Shown: positions 30,308 to 40,133, counted from the stretch's first letter. The stretch: 64,000 bases of DNA from Lachnospiraceae bacterium (GCA_030825115.1 JAPJQL010000014.1:4839-68838), one strand, 5' to 3'. Translations and numbers: made by a program. Notes: a model not told the origin generated them from the letters alone.

Positions 30308-31168
30308 TCAGCACAGGATTTCCGACAGGCTGTCGCGGATTTTCTGGGCCACATCCGGTTTGTTCATGGAATACACGTGGATCCCGTTCACTCCGTTAGC
30401 GATCAGATCGATGATCTGCTCCGTCGCATAAGCGACGCCTGCCTGCTTCATCGCCGCCGGATCATCTCCAAACCGGTCTACGATCGCTTTAAACCGGGAC
30501 GGAAGATAGGTCCCTGACATGGAGCAGATGCGTTTAATCTGTTTGGCATTGGTCACCGGCATGATTCCCGCCACCACAGGAACTGTAATCCCCTGTTCCC
30601 GGATGCGGTACAGATAATTATAGAGGATATTATTGTCAAAAAACATCTGGGTAGTCACAAAGTCACAGCCTGCCTCCACCTTCTCCTTGAGATGGGCGAT
30701 ATCAGCCGTCTTGTTGGCAGACTCCACATGCCCTTCCGGGTAACAGGCAGCGCCGATACAGAAATCCCCGTACTGTTTGATCTCGGAGATCAGTTCCGAC
30801 GCGTAGCTGTAGTCTGTAGCCACATTTCCGTCTGCCGGGATATCGCCTCTGAGCGCCAGCACATTCTCAATCTTTTTCTCTTCCAGCTCGGAAAGGACAG
30901 CATGTACTTTTTCCCTGGTAGAGGACACACAGGTCAGATGGGCCAGGGGAGTCACTCCGCACTGCTCCTGGAGTGTGGATGCAATATCCACTGTATAGCG
31001 GCTGGTCCCGCCGCCCGCTCCATAGGTAACGCTCATAAATGCCGGTCTCAGTCTGGCGATCTCCACGGCGGCATGTTCCACAGACTCATACTTGTCCTCC
31101 GTCTTTGGCGGAAACACCTCAAATGAAAGCGTTGGTCTCCCCTGTGATAAAATGTCTCTGATCTTCAT
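30308..31168 (-). CDS. metF: 5,10-methylenetetrahydrofolate reductase
   Basis: This 286-residue TIM-barrel flavoprotein is recognised by LSFEVFPPKTEDKYESVEHA, FMSVTYGAGGGTSRYTVDIA, LAHLTCVSSTREK, VLALRGDIPADG, IGAACYPEGHVES and DFVTTQMFFDNNILYNYLYRIREQGI. It makes the methyl-tetrahydrofolate used by the adjacent MetH. It is first of three genes in a methionine operon. The upstream gap is only 63 bases, with no room for a SAM riboswitch. Confidence 0.97.
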   Translation of the reverse strand: MKIRDILSQGRPTLSFEVFPPKTEDKYESVEHAAVEIARLRPAFMSVTYGAGGGTSRYTVDIASTLQEQCGVTPLAHLTCVSSTREKVHAVLSELEEKKIENVLALRGDIPADGNVATDYSYASELISEIKQYGDFCIGAACYPEGHVESANKTADIAHLKEKVEAGCDFVTTQMFFDNNILYNYLYRIREQGITVPVVAGIMPVTNAKQIKRICSMSGTYLPSRFKAIVDRFGDDPAAMKQAGVAYATEQIIDLIANGVNGIHVYSMNKPDVAQKIRDSLSEILC

Positions 31169-31231
31169 AATCTCTCCTCTTTTCTTATGTAATCTCCTGA
31201 TGTCTTCTCCTGTCGTAAACTAAGGGCTATA

Positions 31232-32128
31232 CTAAAAATCGCCGTCCATATTATGGCTGATATAGACGGTATAGTTGTTTTTATAAGCAATTCCTTCGAT
31301 CAGCACTGCTCCCTCCAGCAGGGCAAACCCCTCCTCTTTCCGGATCGATTCGGCAAGTTTCCCCGCCACCCGTTCCATAAAGTCCGCGTCCGCATCGATT
31401 CCCCCCTGTTTTGCAAGGGCTTCCAAAATTCCGCAGGTAACCGCTGCCAGCTTCTCAGAGTCTTTTAACGAAAAGCTGATCTCGTGAAGCTCTCCCGTTC
31501 CGGTATCAAAATCCAGTTCCACATACTGATAGCTGTCTCCCTCGATCTCGATGAAAGTCCAGGTCGTGTACCATGTCTCCCCGTTATCATAGGCTTCATT
31601 ATAAGAATAGGTATCATGACGGCCAACCTGATATCCCTCTCTTTTTAAGAGATCCAGAACCGGCTGCTCCATCATCCTGCCCTGAACGGCAAAATGTCCC
31701 CTGGTGTTACAGGGCTCTCCACGGACCGCCACAGCATCTTCGTCCACCATATGCCCGATTTCGTTCTCCTCCCCGGTATACTCCCCCAGGTCAATATCAT
31801 ACTCCACAGGCGGTCCTGTCACACTTTGCAGCAGATACAGGAACTGACCTGAAAATAAAACCATGACGCAGATCACTGCCGCCGTCACAAACAAAGCTGC
31901 CGCCCCGCTGCTGCCGTAGCGCGGGCGGCTGTCCCCGACCGGTTTCCACACCCCATCCGGCGATGCGCCGTCTTCCAGAGAAGTCCTGGCCTCCGGCAAT
32001 GGATGCGGCTCATTCAGATAATAACCTACATCCCGGACATACGGATGCTTTACCCAGCTTCTGCAGTTCCTGCAATAATGCGCCGAGTCCATTACCTTAT
32101 CGCAGATCGGACAAATCTTCTGAACCAT
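31232..32128 (-). CDS. Zinc-ribbon single-pass membrane protein, unknown
   Basis: This 298-residue protein has an N-terminal four-cysteine ribbon (ICPICDKVMDSAHYCRNCRSW), a flexible segment and one membrane helix (AAALFVTAAVICVMVLFSGQFLYLL, about 77-101). An acidic extracytoplasmic domain of about 190 residues follows, with several Tyr/Trp-rich strands (TYSYNEAYDNGETWYTTWTFIEIEG). This layout is common in Lachnospiraceae proteins of unknown role, perhaps envelope sensors. It reads toward metF but is separated from it by a 63-base gap. Confidence 0.7.
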   Translation of the reverse strand: MVQKICPICDKVMDSAHYCRNCRSWVKHPYVRDVGYYLNEPHPLPEARTSLEDGASPDGVWKPVGDSRPRYGSSGAAALFVTAAVICVMVLFSGQFLYLLQSVTGPPVEYDIDLGEYTGEENEIGHMVDEDAVAVRGEPCNTRGHFAVQGRMMEQPVLDLLKREGYQVGRHDTYSYNEAYDNGETWYTTWTFIEIEGDSYQYVELDFDTGTGELHEISFSLKDSEKLAAVTCGILEALAKQGGIDADADFMERVAGKLAESIRKEEGFALLEGAVLIEGIAYKNNYTVYISHNMDGDF

Positions 32129-32287
32129 ATCTTCTCCCCCACTTATGCTTTACCGTTGTAAACCATTGTATCATAAGTCCCCCGCTTTTTCTACGAATCT
32201 GCTCGTTATTTTTTTATCAATCCCTTACGATTTTTTCACTTTTTGCTTGCATTTTCCAGAAGTTGTGGTAAGATAACTCACAACTGC

Positions 32288-32307
32288 TTTGACCTGGGGA
32301 GGTCAAA
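32288..32307 (+). promoter_or_regulatory. Leader hairpin or operator upstream of the PTS IIC-like gene
   Basis: TTTGACC (32,288-32,294) and GGTCAAA (32,301-32,307) form a 7-bp dyad with a 6-base spacer. It is located about 50 bases before the ATG and just downstream of a plausible TTGCAT-16-TAAGAT promoter. It could be an operator or a small hairpin in the mRNA leader. Confidence 0.45.
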
Positions 32308-32358
32308 TGTGTGCCTAATGTCCCACAATCATACTGTATTTTAAAGGAGATTACAAGC

Positions 32359-33381
32359 ATGGAACAGACAGGCGTAAAAGGTTTCTTAAAACGGAAAAAC
32401 GTCAACATCACAGTCAAGACTTATCTCATCGATGCAATGGGCGCAATGGCTTTCGGCCTCTTTGCCTCCCTGCTCATCGGAACCATCTTCGGGACTCTCG
32501 GAGATAAAACCCACGTAACCTTATTCAACACCATCGCAGAATACTGTAAGACGGCCACCGGCGCAGCGCTGGGGGTATCGATTGCCTATGCCCTCAAAGC
32601 GCCGCAGCTGGTCCTGTTCTCTGCCGCCACCGTCGGTATCGCAGGCAATGCGCTGGGCGGTCCGGTAGGGGCGCTGGTATCCACCATTGTCGCCACAGAA
32701 CTGGGAAAAATAGTATCTAAAGAAACCCGGGTAGATATCCTGGTGACTCCGGGTGTGACGATCATCTCCGGCGTTCTGATCGCCCAGTTCGTAGGACCTG
32801 GCGTATCTGCTTTTATGACGGCATTCGGTAATCTTGTCAAGACAACGACGGAGATGCAGCCATTCTTTATGGGCATCCTGGTATCCGCGCTGGTGGGCAT
32901 CGCCCTGACGCTGCCGATCAGCAGCGCCGCCATCTGCATCATGTTAAGCCTGGATGGACTTGCAGGAGGCGCTGCGACCGCCGGCTGCTGCGCCCAGATG
33001 ATCGGCTTTGCGGTCTTAAGCTTCCGGGAAAACGGAGTCGGCGGACTGCTGGCACAGGGTCTTGGCACTTCCATGCTCCAGATGGGAAATATCGTGAAAA
33101 ACCCGAAAATCTGGATTGCGCCGACCCTCGCCTCCATGATCACCGGCCCGGTCGCCACCTGCGTATTCCAGATGCAGAACATCCCCGCCGGTGCAGGGAT
33201 GGGAACCTGCGGTCTGGTAGGACCGATCGGCGTATACACGGCCATGGGCGGCGGCGTTCAAATGTGGCTTGGCATCCTTCTGGTCTGCTTCGTTCTTCCC
33301 GCTGCCCTCACCCTGGTGTTTGGAGAATTGCTGAGAAAAATCGAGTGGGTTAAGTTTGGAGATTTAAAATTGGATCTGTAA
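32359..33381 (+). CDS. Orphan PTS IIC-like membrane transporter
   Basis: This 340-residue, very hydrophobic protein with about nine or ten membrane segments belongs to the PTS_EIIC type 2 group (VKTYLIDAMGAMAFGLFASLLIGTIFGTLG, ISSAAICIMLSLDGLAGGAATAGCCAQMIGFA, IPAGAGMGTCGLVGPIGVYT). The start at 32,359 has AAAGGAG upstream. No IIA or IIB gene is nearby, so it either borrows partners or works as an unphosphorylating permease. Its substrate cannot be named. A strong bidirectional terminator follows. Confidence 0.85.
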   Translation: MEQTGVKGFLKRKNVNITVKTYLIDAMGAMAFGLFASLLIGTIFGTLGDKTHVTLFNTIAEYCKTATGAALGVSIAYALKAPQLVLFSAATVGIAGNALGGPVGALVSTIVATELGKIVSKETRVDILVTPGVTIISGVLIAQFVGPGVSAFMTAFGNLVKTTTEMQPFFMGILVSALVGIALTLPISSAAICIMLSLDGLAGGAATAGCCAQMIGFAVLSFRENGVGGLLAQGLGTSMLQMGNIVKNPKIWIAPTLASMITGPVATCVFQMQNIPAGAGMGTCGLVGPIGVYTAMGGGVQMWLGILLVCFVLPAALTLVFGELLRKIEWVKFGDLKLDL

Positions 33382-33401
33382 TTGAGCAGAGTGGAACGCG
33401 T

Positions 33402-33451
33402 AAAAAGACGGGACACCGGAGGTACTGTTTCCTCCGGCGTCCCGTCTTTTT
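33402..33451. terminator. Strong bidirectional terminator
   Basis: A long stem (AAAAAGACGGGAC arm at 33,402-33,414 and its complement at 33,439-33,451, with an inner CCGGAGG/CCTCCGG pair and a short loop) has A-run and T-run ends. It serves both converging genes, the PTS IIC-like gene and the desulfhydrase-like gene. Confidence 0.92.
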
Positions 33452-33478
33452 GCGCGCTCTGCACGTACCCACCGCACG

Positions 33479-34543
33479 CTAAACAATCGCTCCCAATATC
33501 TCCTTCTCCGCAAACAATGCCGTCGCCCCGCCCGTATGCCAGAACACCACATTGCTTCCCTGGGGCACTTTTCCAGTCCGGATATAATCCAGCATCCCGG
33601 CAAACGCTTTCCCTGTATAGACCGGATCGATAAAGAGCCCTTCCGTTTTGGCCAGCAGGCGAATCGCCTCCGATGCAGCTTCATTGGGGATTTCGTAGCC
33701 CGGGAGATAATAATTCAGGTCCGTATGGATGTCCCGCGCTGCCTCAACCCGTTCACCTGCCCCGATCAGCTCCAGGCTTTCATTGGCCAGGATTTCTGTC
33801 CGCTTCGGATACGCTTCATCTTTCATACTTACATTGATGGAGATAATCTCAGCATCGGAGCCAGTCAGCGCTTTTCCTGCCACAAGCCCCGCCAGCGTTC
33901 CGCCGGTCCCCGTCCCATGAAACACATAATCGGGATGGATGCCAAGCGCTTCAGTCTGCTCTACAAACTCCACATAGCCCTCGATAAATCCAACAGACCC
34001 CACTGGACTGGCTCCGCCCATCGGAACCTCATAACACCGGTGTCCTGCCGCCTCCAGCCGCTTCCTGTGCTCTCTCGCCATCAAAACGGCACGCGCCTCT
34101 GCATCTGCTTCCTCCTCGCCCGGTTCCATCTTTACGATATGGATCTCGGCTCCCATGATCTTATCCAGAAGAAGATTCGAACGCAGGTCCTTTTCATCAG
34201 GCTCCACGATCGCCACCAGATATAAAACCGGCTTCAGCCCACAGCGGCGGCATGCCGACACCGTCTGCATCGCATGATTCGACTGGGTAGCCCCAAACGT
34301 GAACACATACTCGCACCCCTGGGCCAGCGCATCTCCGATCAGATATTCCAGCTTGCGGATCTTGTTCCCGCCAAACAGATTGATCCCGGTAAAATCGTCC
34401 CGCTTGATATACAGGTTCACCCCCAGTTCCTCCGACAGATGCTCCAGCCGGCAAAACGGTGTGGGGAAAAATCCCAGCCCCGCCTTAGGTTTCCTTTCCA
34501 GAAGTCTTCTCGCAGCCGCACACCGTTCCTGTAATTGGTTCAT
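33479..34543 (-). CDS. PLP-dependent D-cysteine desulfhydrase / ACC-deaminase-family enzyme
   Basis: This 354-residue fold-type II PLP enzyme has IKRDDFTGINLFGGNKIRKLEYL (Lys of NKIRK is the PLP lysine), FTFGATQSNHAMQTVSACRRCGL, MGGASPVGSVGFIEGYVE and the phosphate loop HGTGTGGTLAGLVAG. The family includes D-cysteine desulfhydrase and ACC deaminase; sequence alone does not separate them, but in anaerobic gut Clostridia a D-cysteine or related D-amino-acid role is more usual. It lies 40 bases after the MacB-like permease gene and may be on its transcript. Confidence 0.85.
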   Translation of the reverse strand: MNQLQERCAAARRLLERKPKAGLGFFPTPFCRLEHLSEELGVNLYIKRDDFTGINLFGGNKIRKLEYLIGDALAQGCEYVFTFGATQSNHAMQTVSACRRCGLKPVLYLVAIVEPDEKDLRSNLLLDKIMGAEIHIVKMEPGEEEADAEARAVLMAREHRKRLEAAGHRCYEVPMGGASPVGSVGFIEGYVEFVEQTEALGIHPDYVFHGTGTGGTLAGLVAGKALTGSDAEIISINVSMKDEAYPKRTEILANESLELIGAGERVEAARDIHTDLNYYLPGYEIPNEAASEAIRLLAKTEGLFIDPVYTGKAFAGMLDYIRTGKVPQGSNVVFWHTGGATALFAEKEILGAIV

Positions 34544-34583
34544 AATGATCTCCTCCCGTTTCTGCTTATTCTCTCACCAACAT

Positions 34584-35795
34584 CTATTCATACCGCAGTG
34601 CATCGATCGGGTCCGCCTTTGCCGCCTTCGACGCCGGATAGATTCCAAAAAAAATCCCCACCATCGCAGAAAAACCAACGGCAAGCAGCACAACTCCGGG
34701 CTTGACTACGGCCTGCATCCCAAGCAGCGAGGCGCCAAAGCTCACCAGCCCCACGCCCAGCAATATCCCGATGATCCCTCCGCACGCCGACAAGATCGCC
34801 GACTCCGTAAGGAACTGGATCATAATGTCCCTGGTACGGGCGCCCAGGCTCTTTCGGATCCCGATCTCCCTGGTACGTTCCGTCACAGAGACCAGCATGA
34901 TATTCATGATGCCGATGCCGCCTACGAGCAGTGAGATCGCGGCAATGCCGCCCACCGCTCCTGCGAGCCCGCCCATCATGGTATCTACCGTCCCCATCTG
35001 GTCGATCGCTGTCTGGATATAAAAATCCTCTGGCTTTCTGTCTTTCATCTTTGCCACATATGCCACCAGCCGGCTGAAAAAATCGCTGAGATTTACGTGG
35101 TCTGCCGCATATACATGCAGATAATAAAACGTATCGTTCGGCCAGGTCAGGATCGTATATGGGATAAATGCCCTTCCGTTCCCTCCGCTGGTCCCCATCA
35201 ACATCGCCTGGATCGGGTTGATGTCCTTTTTGTATATCCCGACTACGGTGTAGACCTCCGTCTCTCCAAATATCGTGGTCCGGAACGTCTTTCCCACCGC
35301 ATCTTCTACGCCGAACAGTTTCACCGCGCTCTCCGTGTCCATAACCACATTTTTCCTGCGGCCTTTGATATCCCCTTCATTCAGGTATCGCCCGTACACC
35401 ATGTTCACAGGCTGGACATCCTGATAATTGCTGTCAATGCCCTGATAATCAAACTTCACCTTGGTGCGCCCATACATCGTATCGGACGAAGTAAAGGCAT
35501 TGCTGTCTATATAGGCGATCTCATCTCCGAATATTTCCTTGACCCGTTCCAGCTCATCCAGCGTAAAATAATCGCTCCGGCGCGTATCGTCGATCCAGTA
35601 GCCGATGGCAACATATGCCTGGGTGATCCCCACATCCTTATAAATATCGGCGAACATCTTGCGCATCGTATCGCCAATCGACACAATGGAGATGACGGAG
35701 CCAATGCCGATGATGATACCAAGCATCGTCAAAAACGAGCGCATCTTGTTCGCTTTTATGGCCGAAAACGCCATACTCATATTTTCTAACAGCAT
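34584..35795 (-). CDS. MacB/YtrF-type ABC permease
   Basis: This 403-residue protein has one N-terminal membrane segment, a large extracytoplasmic MacB-PCD domain (residues about 40-270) and a C-terminal FtsX domain with three membrane helices and GIMNIMLVSVTERTREIGIRKSLGARTRDIMIQFL. This mechanotransmission layout couples ATP hydrolysis in the cytoplasm to movement outside. It overlaps its ATPase gene by 10 bases and is the last gene of the export operon beginning at 41,381. Confidence 0.93.
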   Translation of the reverse strand: MLLENMSMAFSAIKANKMRSFLTMLGIIIGIGSVISIVSIGDTMRKMFADIYKDVGITQAYVAIGYWIDDTRRSDYFTLDELERVKEIFGDEIAYIDSNAFTSSDTMYGRTKVKFDYQGIDSNYQDVQPVNMVYGRYLNEGDIKGRRKNVVMDTESAVKLFGVEDAVGKTFRTTIFGETEVYTVVGIYKKDINPIQAMLMGTSGGNGRAFIPYTILTWPNDTFYYLHVYAADHVNLSDFFSRLVAYVAKMKDRKPEDFYIQTAIDQMGTVDTMMGGLAGAVGGIAAISLLVGGIGIMNIMLVSVTERTREIGIRKSLGARTRDIMIQFLTESAILSACGGIIGILLGVGLVSFGASLLGMQAVVKPGVVLLAVGFSAMVGIFFGIYPASKAAKADPIDALRYE

Positions 35796-36550
35796 GCTTC
35801 TCCCTCCTTCGCCCTCTCTGCTTCCGCCCGGCAGGCCCCGGATGGGTTTCTCGGCACATTCGCCTTGTCACTGATGATCATCCCGTCCCGAAACCGGATG
35901 ATCCGCTCGGTAAAGGCGGCAATGTCCTCCTCATGGGTGACGACCACAATCGTCGTGCCCTCCTCGTGGAGGCGGGAGAATAATTCCATGATCTCCAGCG
36001 AGGACGCCGTGTCCAGATTTCCCGTCGGCTCGTCGGCAAGCAGCAGCGGCGGTTCGTTGGCAAGCGCCCTGGCGATCGCCACACGCTGCCTCTGTCCGCC
36101 GGACAGCTCATTCGGCATGTGCTCCGCCCTTGCGCCCAGCCCGACCCGCTCCAGCAGTTCCATCGCCCGTTTCCGCCTTTCCGCCTTCCCTTTTTTGGCA
36201 TAAGTCATGGGCAGCTCCACATTTTTAAGCGAAGAGGTCCTGGAAATCAGATTGAACGACTGGAACACAAACCCGATCTTCCGGTTGCGGATCAGGGATA
36301 ACTCATCCGGGTCCATCTTTGCCACATCCACCCCGTCCAGATAATAATGTCCCATGGACGGACGGTCCAGACACCCCAAAATATTCATCAGCGTAGACTT
36401 TCCTGAACCGGACTGTCCCATGATAGCCACAAACTCCCCGCGCCTGATCGTTAAATTGATCCGTTTCAGTCCCAGCACCTTGAGCGCGCCGGTATCGTAA
36501 ATCTTCACCAGATCTTCCAGACGGATCAGGTCTTCATTAGGTAATCTCAT
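35786..36550 (-). CDS. MacB/LolD-type ABC ATPase
   Basis: This 254-residue ATPase has Walker A GQSGSGKST, the FVFQSFNLISRTSSLKNVELPMTYAKKGK Q-loop region, signature LSGGQRQRVAIARALANEPPLLLADEPTGNLD (ABC signature plus Walker B) and the switch His in VVVTHEED. It powers the permease encoded by the overlapping gene. It lies 19 bases after the adaptor gene, forming a tripartite efflux set. Confidence 0.95.
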   Translation of the reverse strand: MRLPNEDLIRLEDLVKIYDTGALKVLGLKRINLTIRRGEFVAIMGQSGSGKSTLMNILGCLDRPSMGHYYLDGVDVAKMDPDELSLIRNRKIGFVFQSFNLISRTSSLKNVELPMTYAKKGKAERRKRAMELLERVGLGARAEHMPNELSGGQRQRVAIARALANEPPLLLADEPTGNLDTASSLEIMELFSRLHEEGTTIVVVTHEEDIAAFTERIIRFRDGMIISDKANVPRNPSGACRAEAERAKEGEACC

Positions 36551-36569
36551 TCTTCCCTGCTCCTCTCTG

Positions 36570-37883
36570 TCACTGTGCCGGCATTACCGTCACCAACGTC
36601 CCGTCCTGCATGGCGGCGTTTGCCGCAGCAATATAGGAAATCTCCTCCGACAGCCCGTCTCCCTTTACCTCCATCTGAACATCGCTCTCAACCCCGATTT
36701 CCACGGGAATCCGCTTTACTTTGTCGTCCTCGACGGTGGCAAGATAAGCACCCGTCTCATCCTGGATCACCGCGGAGATCGGCACCACCCATACGTCACT
36801 GGCCTCGTTGAGGACGATCTCCGCCCTCGCCGTGATGCCTGCGATCAGTTTCGTATCCGTATTCTGGATCTGTATGGTCGTCGGGATGACTCGCTCCGTC
36901 GAACCGCCGCCTTTGATTTCGCCGGTCGGCGAGATGGAGGTGATCACCCCCGCTTCCTTCTCCCCGGCCAGGATATCCGCGCTGATCTTTGCCGTCTGGC
37001 CGACCTTCACCTTGCCGATCGAATACTCGCTGACATTGATCTTCATCTCCAGCTTCTCCAGGTTGTCGATCGCAAACAGCGGCTTATCATCATCCACCGT
37101 ATCTGCAAAACGTCCCACCCGTGAATTCACCCGGACTACCGTTCCTTTGATCGGGCTGGTAATCTCCGTCTCCGTCAGCCGTTTCTTCTTCTGCTCCAGC
37201 TCAAACTCCGCGTTTTTCACCTGCAGCGCATAAGATTTGTTGGCAACCGCCCGGCCATTCTCCAGAGTATATGTATGGATCTGGCGGCGCGCGTCATTCA
37301 GCGCGTCCCTTGCCGCCTCCAGCTCTGCCAAAGCAATGTCGCCTCCCTGGTAGAGCACGGTCTTCCGGTCAAAAGCCAGCTTTGCCGCCTGCTCATCCTG
37401 TATCGCCTTGGCATAGCCGTTCTCCGCCGCGATCTGCGCCTCTTCCTGATTTGCCACGGCCAGGTCATATGCATTCTGCGCGATGTCCACCTCTTTTTGT
37501 GCATCGGTCGGGTCCAGCCGGGCAAGCACCTGCCCCTCCGTCACCTTATCGCCTTCCTTCACCAGGATTTCAAGAATCTCCGCATGAAGTTTTGACACGA
37601 CCTCCGCACTGTCTGTACCAGACACCGGTCCGCTGATGGACAATTTTTCCTGGATCTCACCTTTTGCAAGAGGAGTCAGCACCACCGGAATCCCGGTCGC
37701 CTTATTTCCACCAAAGGCCTGTGAAACCAGAAACAGAGCGGCAGCTGCGGCTGCCACTCCTGTTATCATCCTGCGTTTCCGGCTCCAGTTCTTCCAGAAT
37801 TTCCAATTTCTTTTCTTTTTCTTCGCAGCCGGATCGTCACTCATCAGATCCGACAGTTCCTTCTCAAATTCCTGGTCTGTCAT
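36570..37883 (-). CDS. HlyD/MacA-type efflux adaptor
   Basis: This 437-residue protein has a short basic cytoplasmic start, one membrane helix (MITGVAAAAAALFLVSQAFGG) and a biotinyl-lipoyl-like half motif (VSKLHAEILEILVKEGDKVTEGQVLARLD). A long coiled-coil hairpin (about residues 125-235) leads to a second lipoyl half (TEITSPIKGTVVRVNSRVGRFA) and beta-barrel domains. In Gram-positives such adaptors link a MacB-type permease to the wall side. It is the fourth gene of the operon, 39 bases after the large permease. AAGGAG precedes its ATG. Confidence 0.93.
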   Translation of the reverse strand: MTDQEFEKELSDLMSDDPAAKKKKRNWKFWKNWSRKRRMITGVAAAAAALFLVSQAFGGNKATGIPVVLTPLAKGEIQEKLSISGPVSGTDSAEVVSKLHAEILEILVKEGDKVTEGQVLARLDPTDAQKEVDIAQNAYDLAVANQEEAQIAAENGYAKAIQDEQAAKLAFDRKTVLYQGGDIALAELEAARDALNDARRQIHTYTLENGRAVANKSYALQVKNAEFELEQKKKRLTETEITSPIKGTVVRVNSRVGRFADTVDDDKPLFAIDNLEKLEMKINVSEYSIGKVKVGQTAKISADILAGEKEAGVITSISPTGEIKGGGSTERVIPTTIQIQNTDTKLIAGITARAEIVLNEASDVWVVPISAVIQDETGAYLATVEDDKVKRIPVEIGVESDVQMEVKGDGLSEEISYIAAANAAMQDGTLVTVMPAQ

Positions 37884-37922
37884 ATATCTGCTCCTTTAGG
37901 CTCTGTCAATATACGGTCAAGC

Positions 37923-40133
37923 TTACTCGATTTTACTCCCCTCGTCAATCTTTGTTTTTAAAAATTCCGGCACCTGCCCCTTCGGTATCCTGACAGATAC
38001 GGAACCGGAGTCTTTCTGCCCGCTTTCATTCAAGGAGATATACACGCTCTCCATCTGGAACAATGGATCGTAATAACTGGTCACACGGTCCAGGACAGCG
38101 ACTGATTTCAGTTCTTCCAGCTCCTTAGGGTCGCTGACGTCCAACTGTTTTTCCTCGTAATAATAAGTTCCGTCAAAGCTGCTGGCCGGCGTATACTCTT
38201 TATGTCTGACACGATACATCACATCTGCAGATTTTACGTCATATCCGTCCAGCACTGTTCCCGGATCCGCTCCGTACCTCGCCAGAATCCGGCAGGTATT
38301 TTCAAAAGAAGGATACACAGGATAATAGCTTCTCTCGCTGAACTCATCATAATAGTAATAATCCCTTCCGTTCTGCCTTGCCAGCTTCGCCATACGCTCT
38401 TCCCATGCAAGCGCCTGCGCGTCCTTCACAGTGACAAACCGAATCAGCCCAACCGGCGCTTCTTTTTTCATCTGGCCGATCGACAGTTTTGCAAAATCCT
38501 GTTGGAAGGCTTCAAGAAGTTCTCTTCTCTCTTCCGCCGTCAGCTGATTGAGCCGTACCTCCGGTCCCAGCTCCCGGTAGCGGACCTCAGACACATTTGC
38601 CGTATCCAGGCTCATGACCGGGTAAGCGCCTGTTTTATAGGAACCATCCATATAGATCTTCTCTGCCTGTTCCAGGATCTCATCCATCGGGATCCAGTAC
38701 GCCCGGCAAACCTTTCGCCCGCTGTTTAACGTATATCGGATAGCGACGCCGACTGATAAACGGTCTTCCTTCGTCTCCGGGTATGCTTCCTGTTCCCTGT
38801 ACGCTGCCCTCCACTCCTGCTGCCGGATGCCCGCCTGGGCGATTGCAAGGATGCTGTCCACATCCGATTCTTTCATATGTTCGAAGATATACTTCTCGCT
38901 CCCGATTCCGTTCCACCTGTATCTTCCGTCTTCCTGAAGTTCGGCTTCTCCATAAGTAACCCAGCTGTTTAAGATATCGATATTGACAGCTGCCTCCTTC
39001 ACGTTCTCTGCCGCCGGCAGATACTTGTCATAACCAAACCAGTCGTAGCGGAACGCGAGCATCGCCAGCAGGGACATCATCAGACAGACCACGAGCTGCC
39101 GATAATTGGCAAACAGTTTCTTAAAGTCAAAATGATAGATGATCTCAATCACACAGTGCATGATGATTCCCCCGCACAGGACGCCAAACACCGCCCAGCC
39201 GGTAGCAGGGCGCATGGACCAGAAAAACAGTCCAAATCCCAGCGCAGCTAAAACCGTCATCAATATCCGGATAACCGGCCTGGTCACTGCAAAAGCCATC
39301 GCCCGCCCGGCCGCTTCCGACGGACGCTTCCGGTACAAAAGAGCCCCAAGGGCGGCAAGCAGTATGGAACATGCGATCGCCGCCAGCAGCGCAAACGGCG
39401 ACATGCCCTTCGTCCGGTGCAGATCTGCCTGATAGACATATTCCACGACCGGAGACAACCGTCCCACCGTATTCATGATCCGTTCAAACTGGAAATGCAT
39501 GTATGTCCGGAAAAATGTAGTCAGATAGCCTCCGGCCACCAGGACACTCATCGGCACGTAGAAGGCAAGCACTGCCGATCCCAGGACCCCCACGACCAGA
39601 TTCCCGGTCATCATAGCCGCCACAACTACCAGCGAATACATCAGGATATAGTACACCATAGTCAGTCCGTAGCTGCCAAGCGCCAGCGTCCAGAGCTCCG
39701 TCCCCGAAATCCCGTTGGAAACGCCAATCACAACAGATAAAAGCAGCGCCGCTCCATAAGGAACTGCCAGGATCAGGATTCCGTTCAGATAGTTGGCAAC
39801 AAACAAGGTCTCCCGCCTGACAGGGATGCTGTGATAAAAATCCACCTTGCTCCTGGAGTTCAGATAAGAAAAACTGCTCATTCCACAGACCAGGGCTGAT
39901 ATTATCATCAAAAATACCGTCAACCCGCTGTGGAACGAAAGTCCGTCCTTTATGGTACTGGTATACTCCAGAAGCGCTTTTTCGTAATCCAGGGCATCCT
40001 TCAGATCTCCCGCCTGAAATGCCGCCGCAACCGGAAACGCAAAGAAGAACACCAGCCCGATCAGAGCCACAGCCCACAGCCGGTTCTTCAAATCTTCCTT
40101 CATTAACTTAAAATATAAGTTTCTTGATGTCAT
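37923..40133 (-). CDS. Large ABC-2-type permease (YtrC/D-like, DUF6449-type)
   Basis: This 736-residue protein starts at ATG 40,133 (MTSRNLYFKLMKEDLKNR) with GGAGGT upstream. It has about nine to ten membrane segments in the first half (to about residue 370) and a large C-terminal soluble domain rich in Tyr and Glu. Here it seems to replace the two smaller permeases YtrC and YtrD of Bacillus. It overlaps its ATPase gene by 26 bases. Confidence 0.85.
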   Translation of the reverse strand: MTSRNLYFKLMKEDLKNRLWAVALIGLVFFFAFPVAAAFQAGDLKDALDYEKALLEYTSTIKDGLSFHSGLTVFLMIISALVCGMSSFSYLNSRSKVDFYHSIPVRRETLFVANYLNGILILAVPYGAALLLSVVIGVSNGISGTELWTLALGSYGLTMVYYILMYSLVVVAAMMTGNLVVGVLGSAVLAFYVPMSVLVAGGYLTTFFRTYMHFQFERIMNTVGRLSPVVEYVYQADLHRTKGMSPFALLAAIACSILLAALGALLYRKRPSEAAGRAMAFAVTRPVIRILMTVLAALGFGLFFWSMRPATGWAVFGVLCGGIIMHCVIEIIYHFDFKKLFANYRQLVVCLMMSLLAMLAFRYDWFGYDKYLPAAENVKEAAVNIDILNSWVTYGEAELQEDGRYRWNGIGSEKYIFEHMKESDVDSILAIAQAGIRQQEWRAAYREQEAYPETKEDRLSVGVAIRYTLNSGRKVCRAYWIPMDEILEQAEKIYMDGSYKTGAYPVMSLDTANVSEVRYRELGPEVRLNQLTAEERRELLEAFQQDFAKLSIGQMKKEAPVGLIRFVTVKDAQALAWEERMAKLARQNGRDYYYYDEFSERSYYPVYPSFENTCRILARYGADPGTVLDGYDVKSADVMYRVRHKEYTPASSFDGTYYYEEKQLDVSDPKELEELKSVAVLDRVTSYYDPLFQMESVYISLNESGQKDSGSVSVRIPKGQVPEFLKTKIDEGSKIE

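Noticed and set aside
31169..31231. SAM riboswitch or T-box before metF
   Set aside because: The gap is only 63 bases and contains no such structure.
34299..34934. 211-codon plus-strand frame between the desulfhydrase-like gene and the MacB-like permease
   Set aside because: Spans the ends of two opposite-strand genes and has low-complexity composition typical of an antisense shadow.
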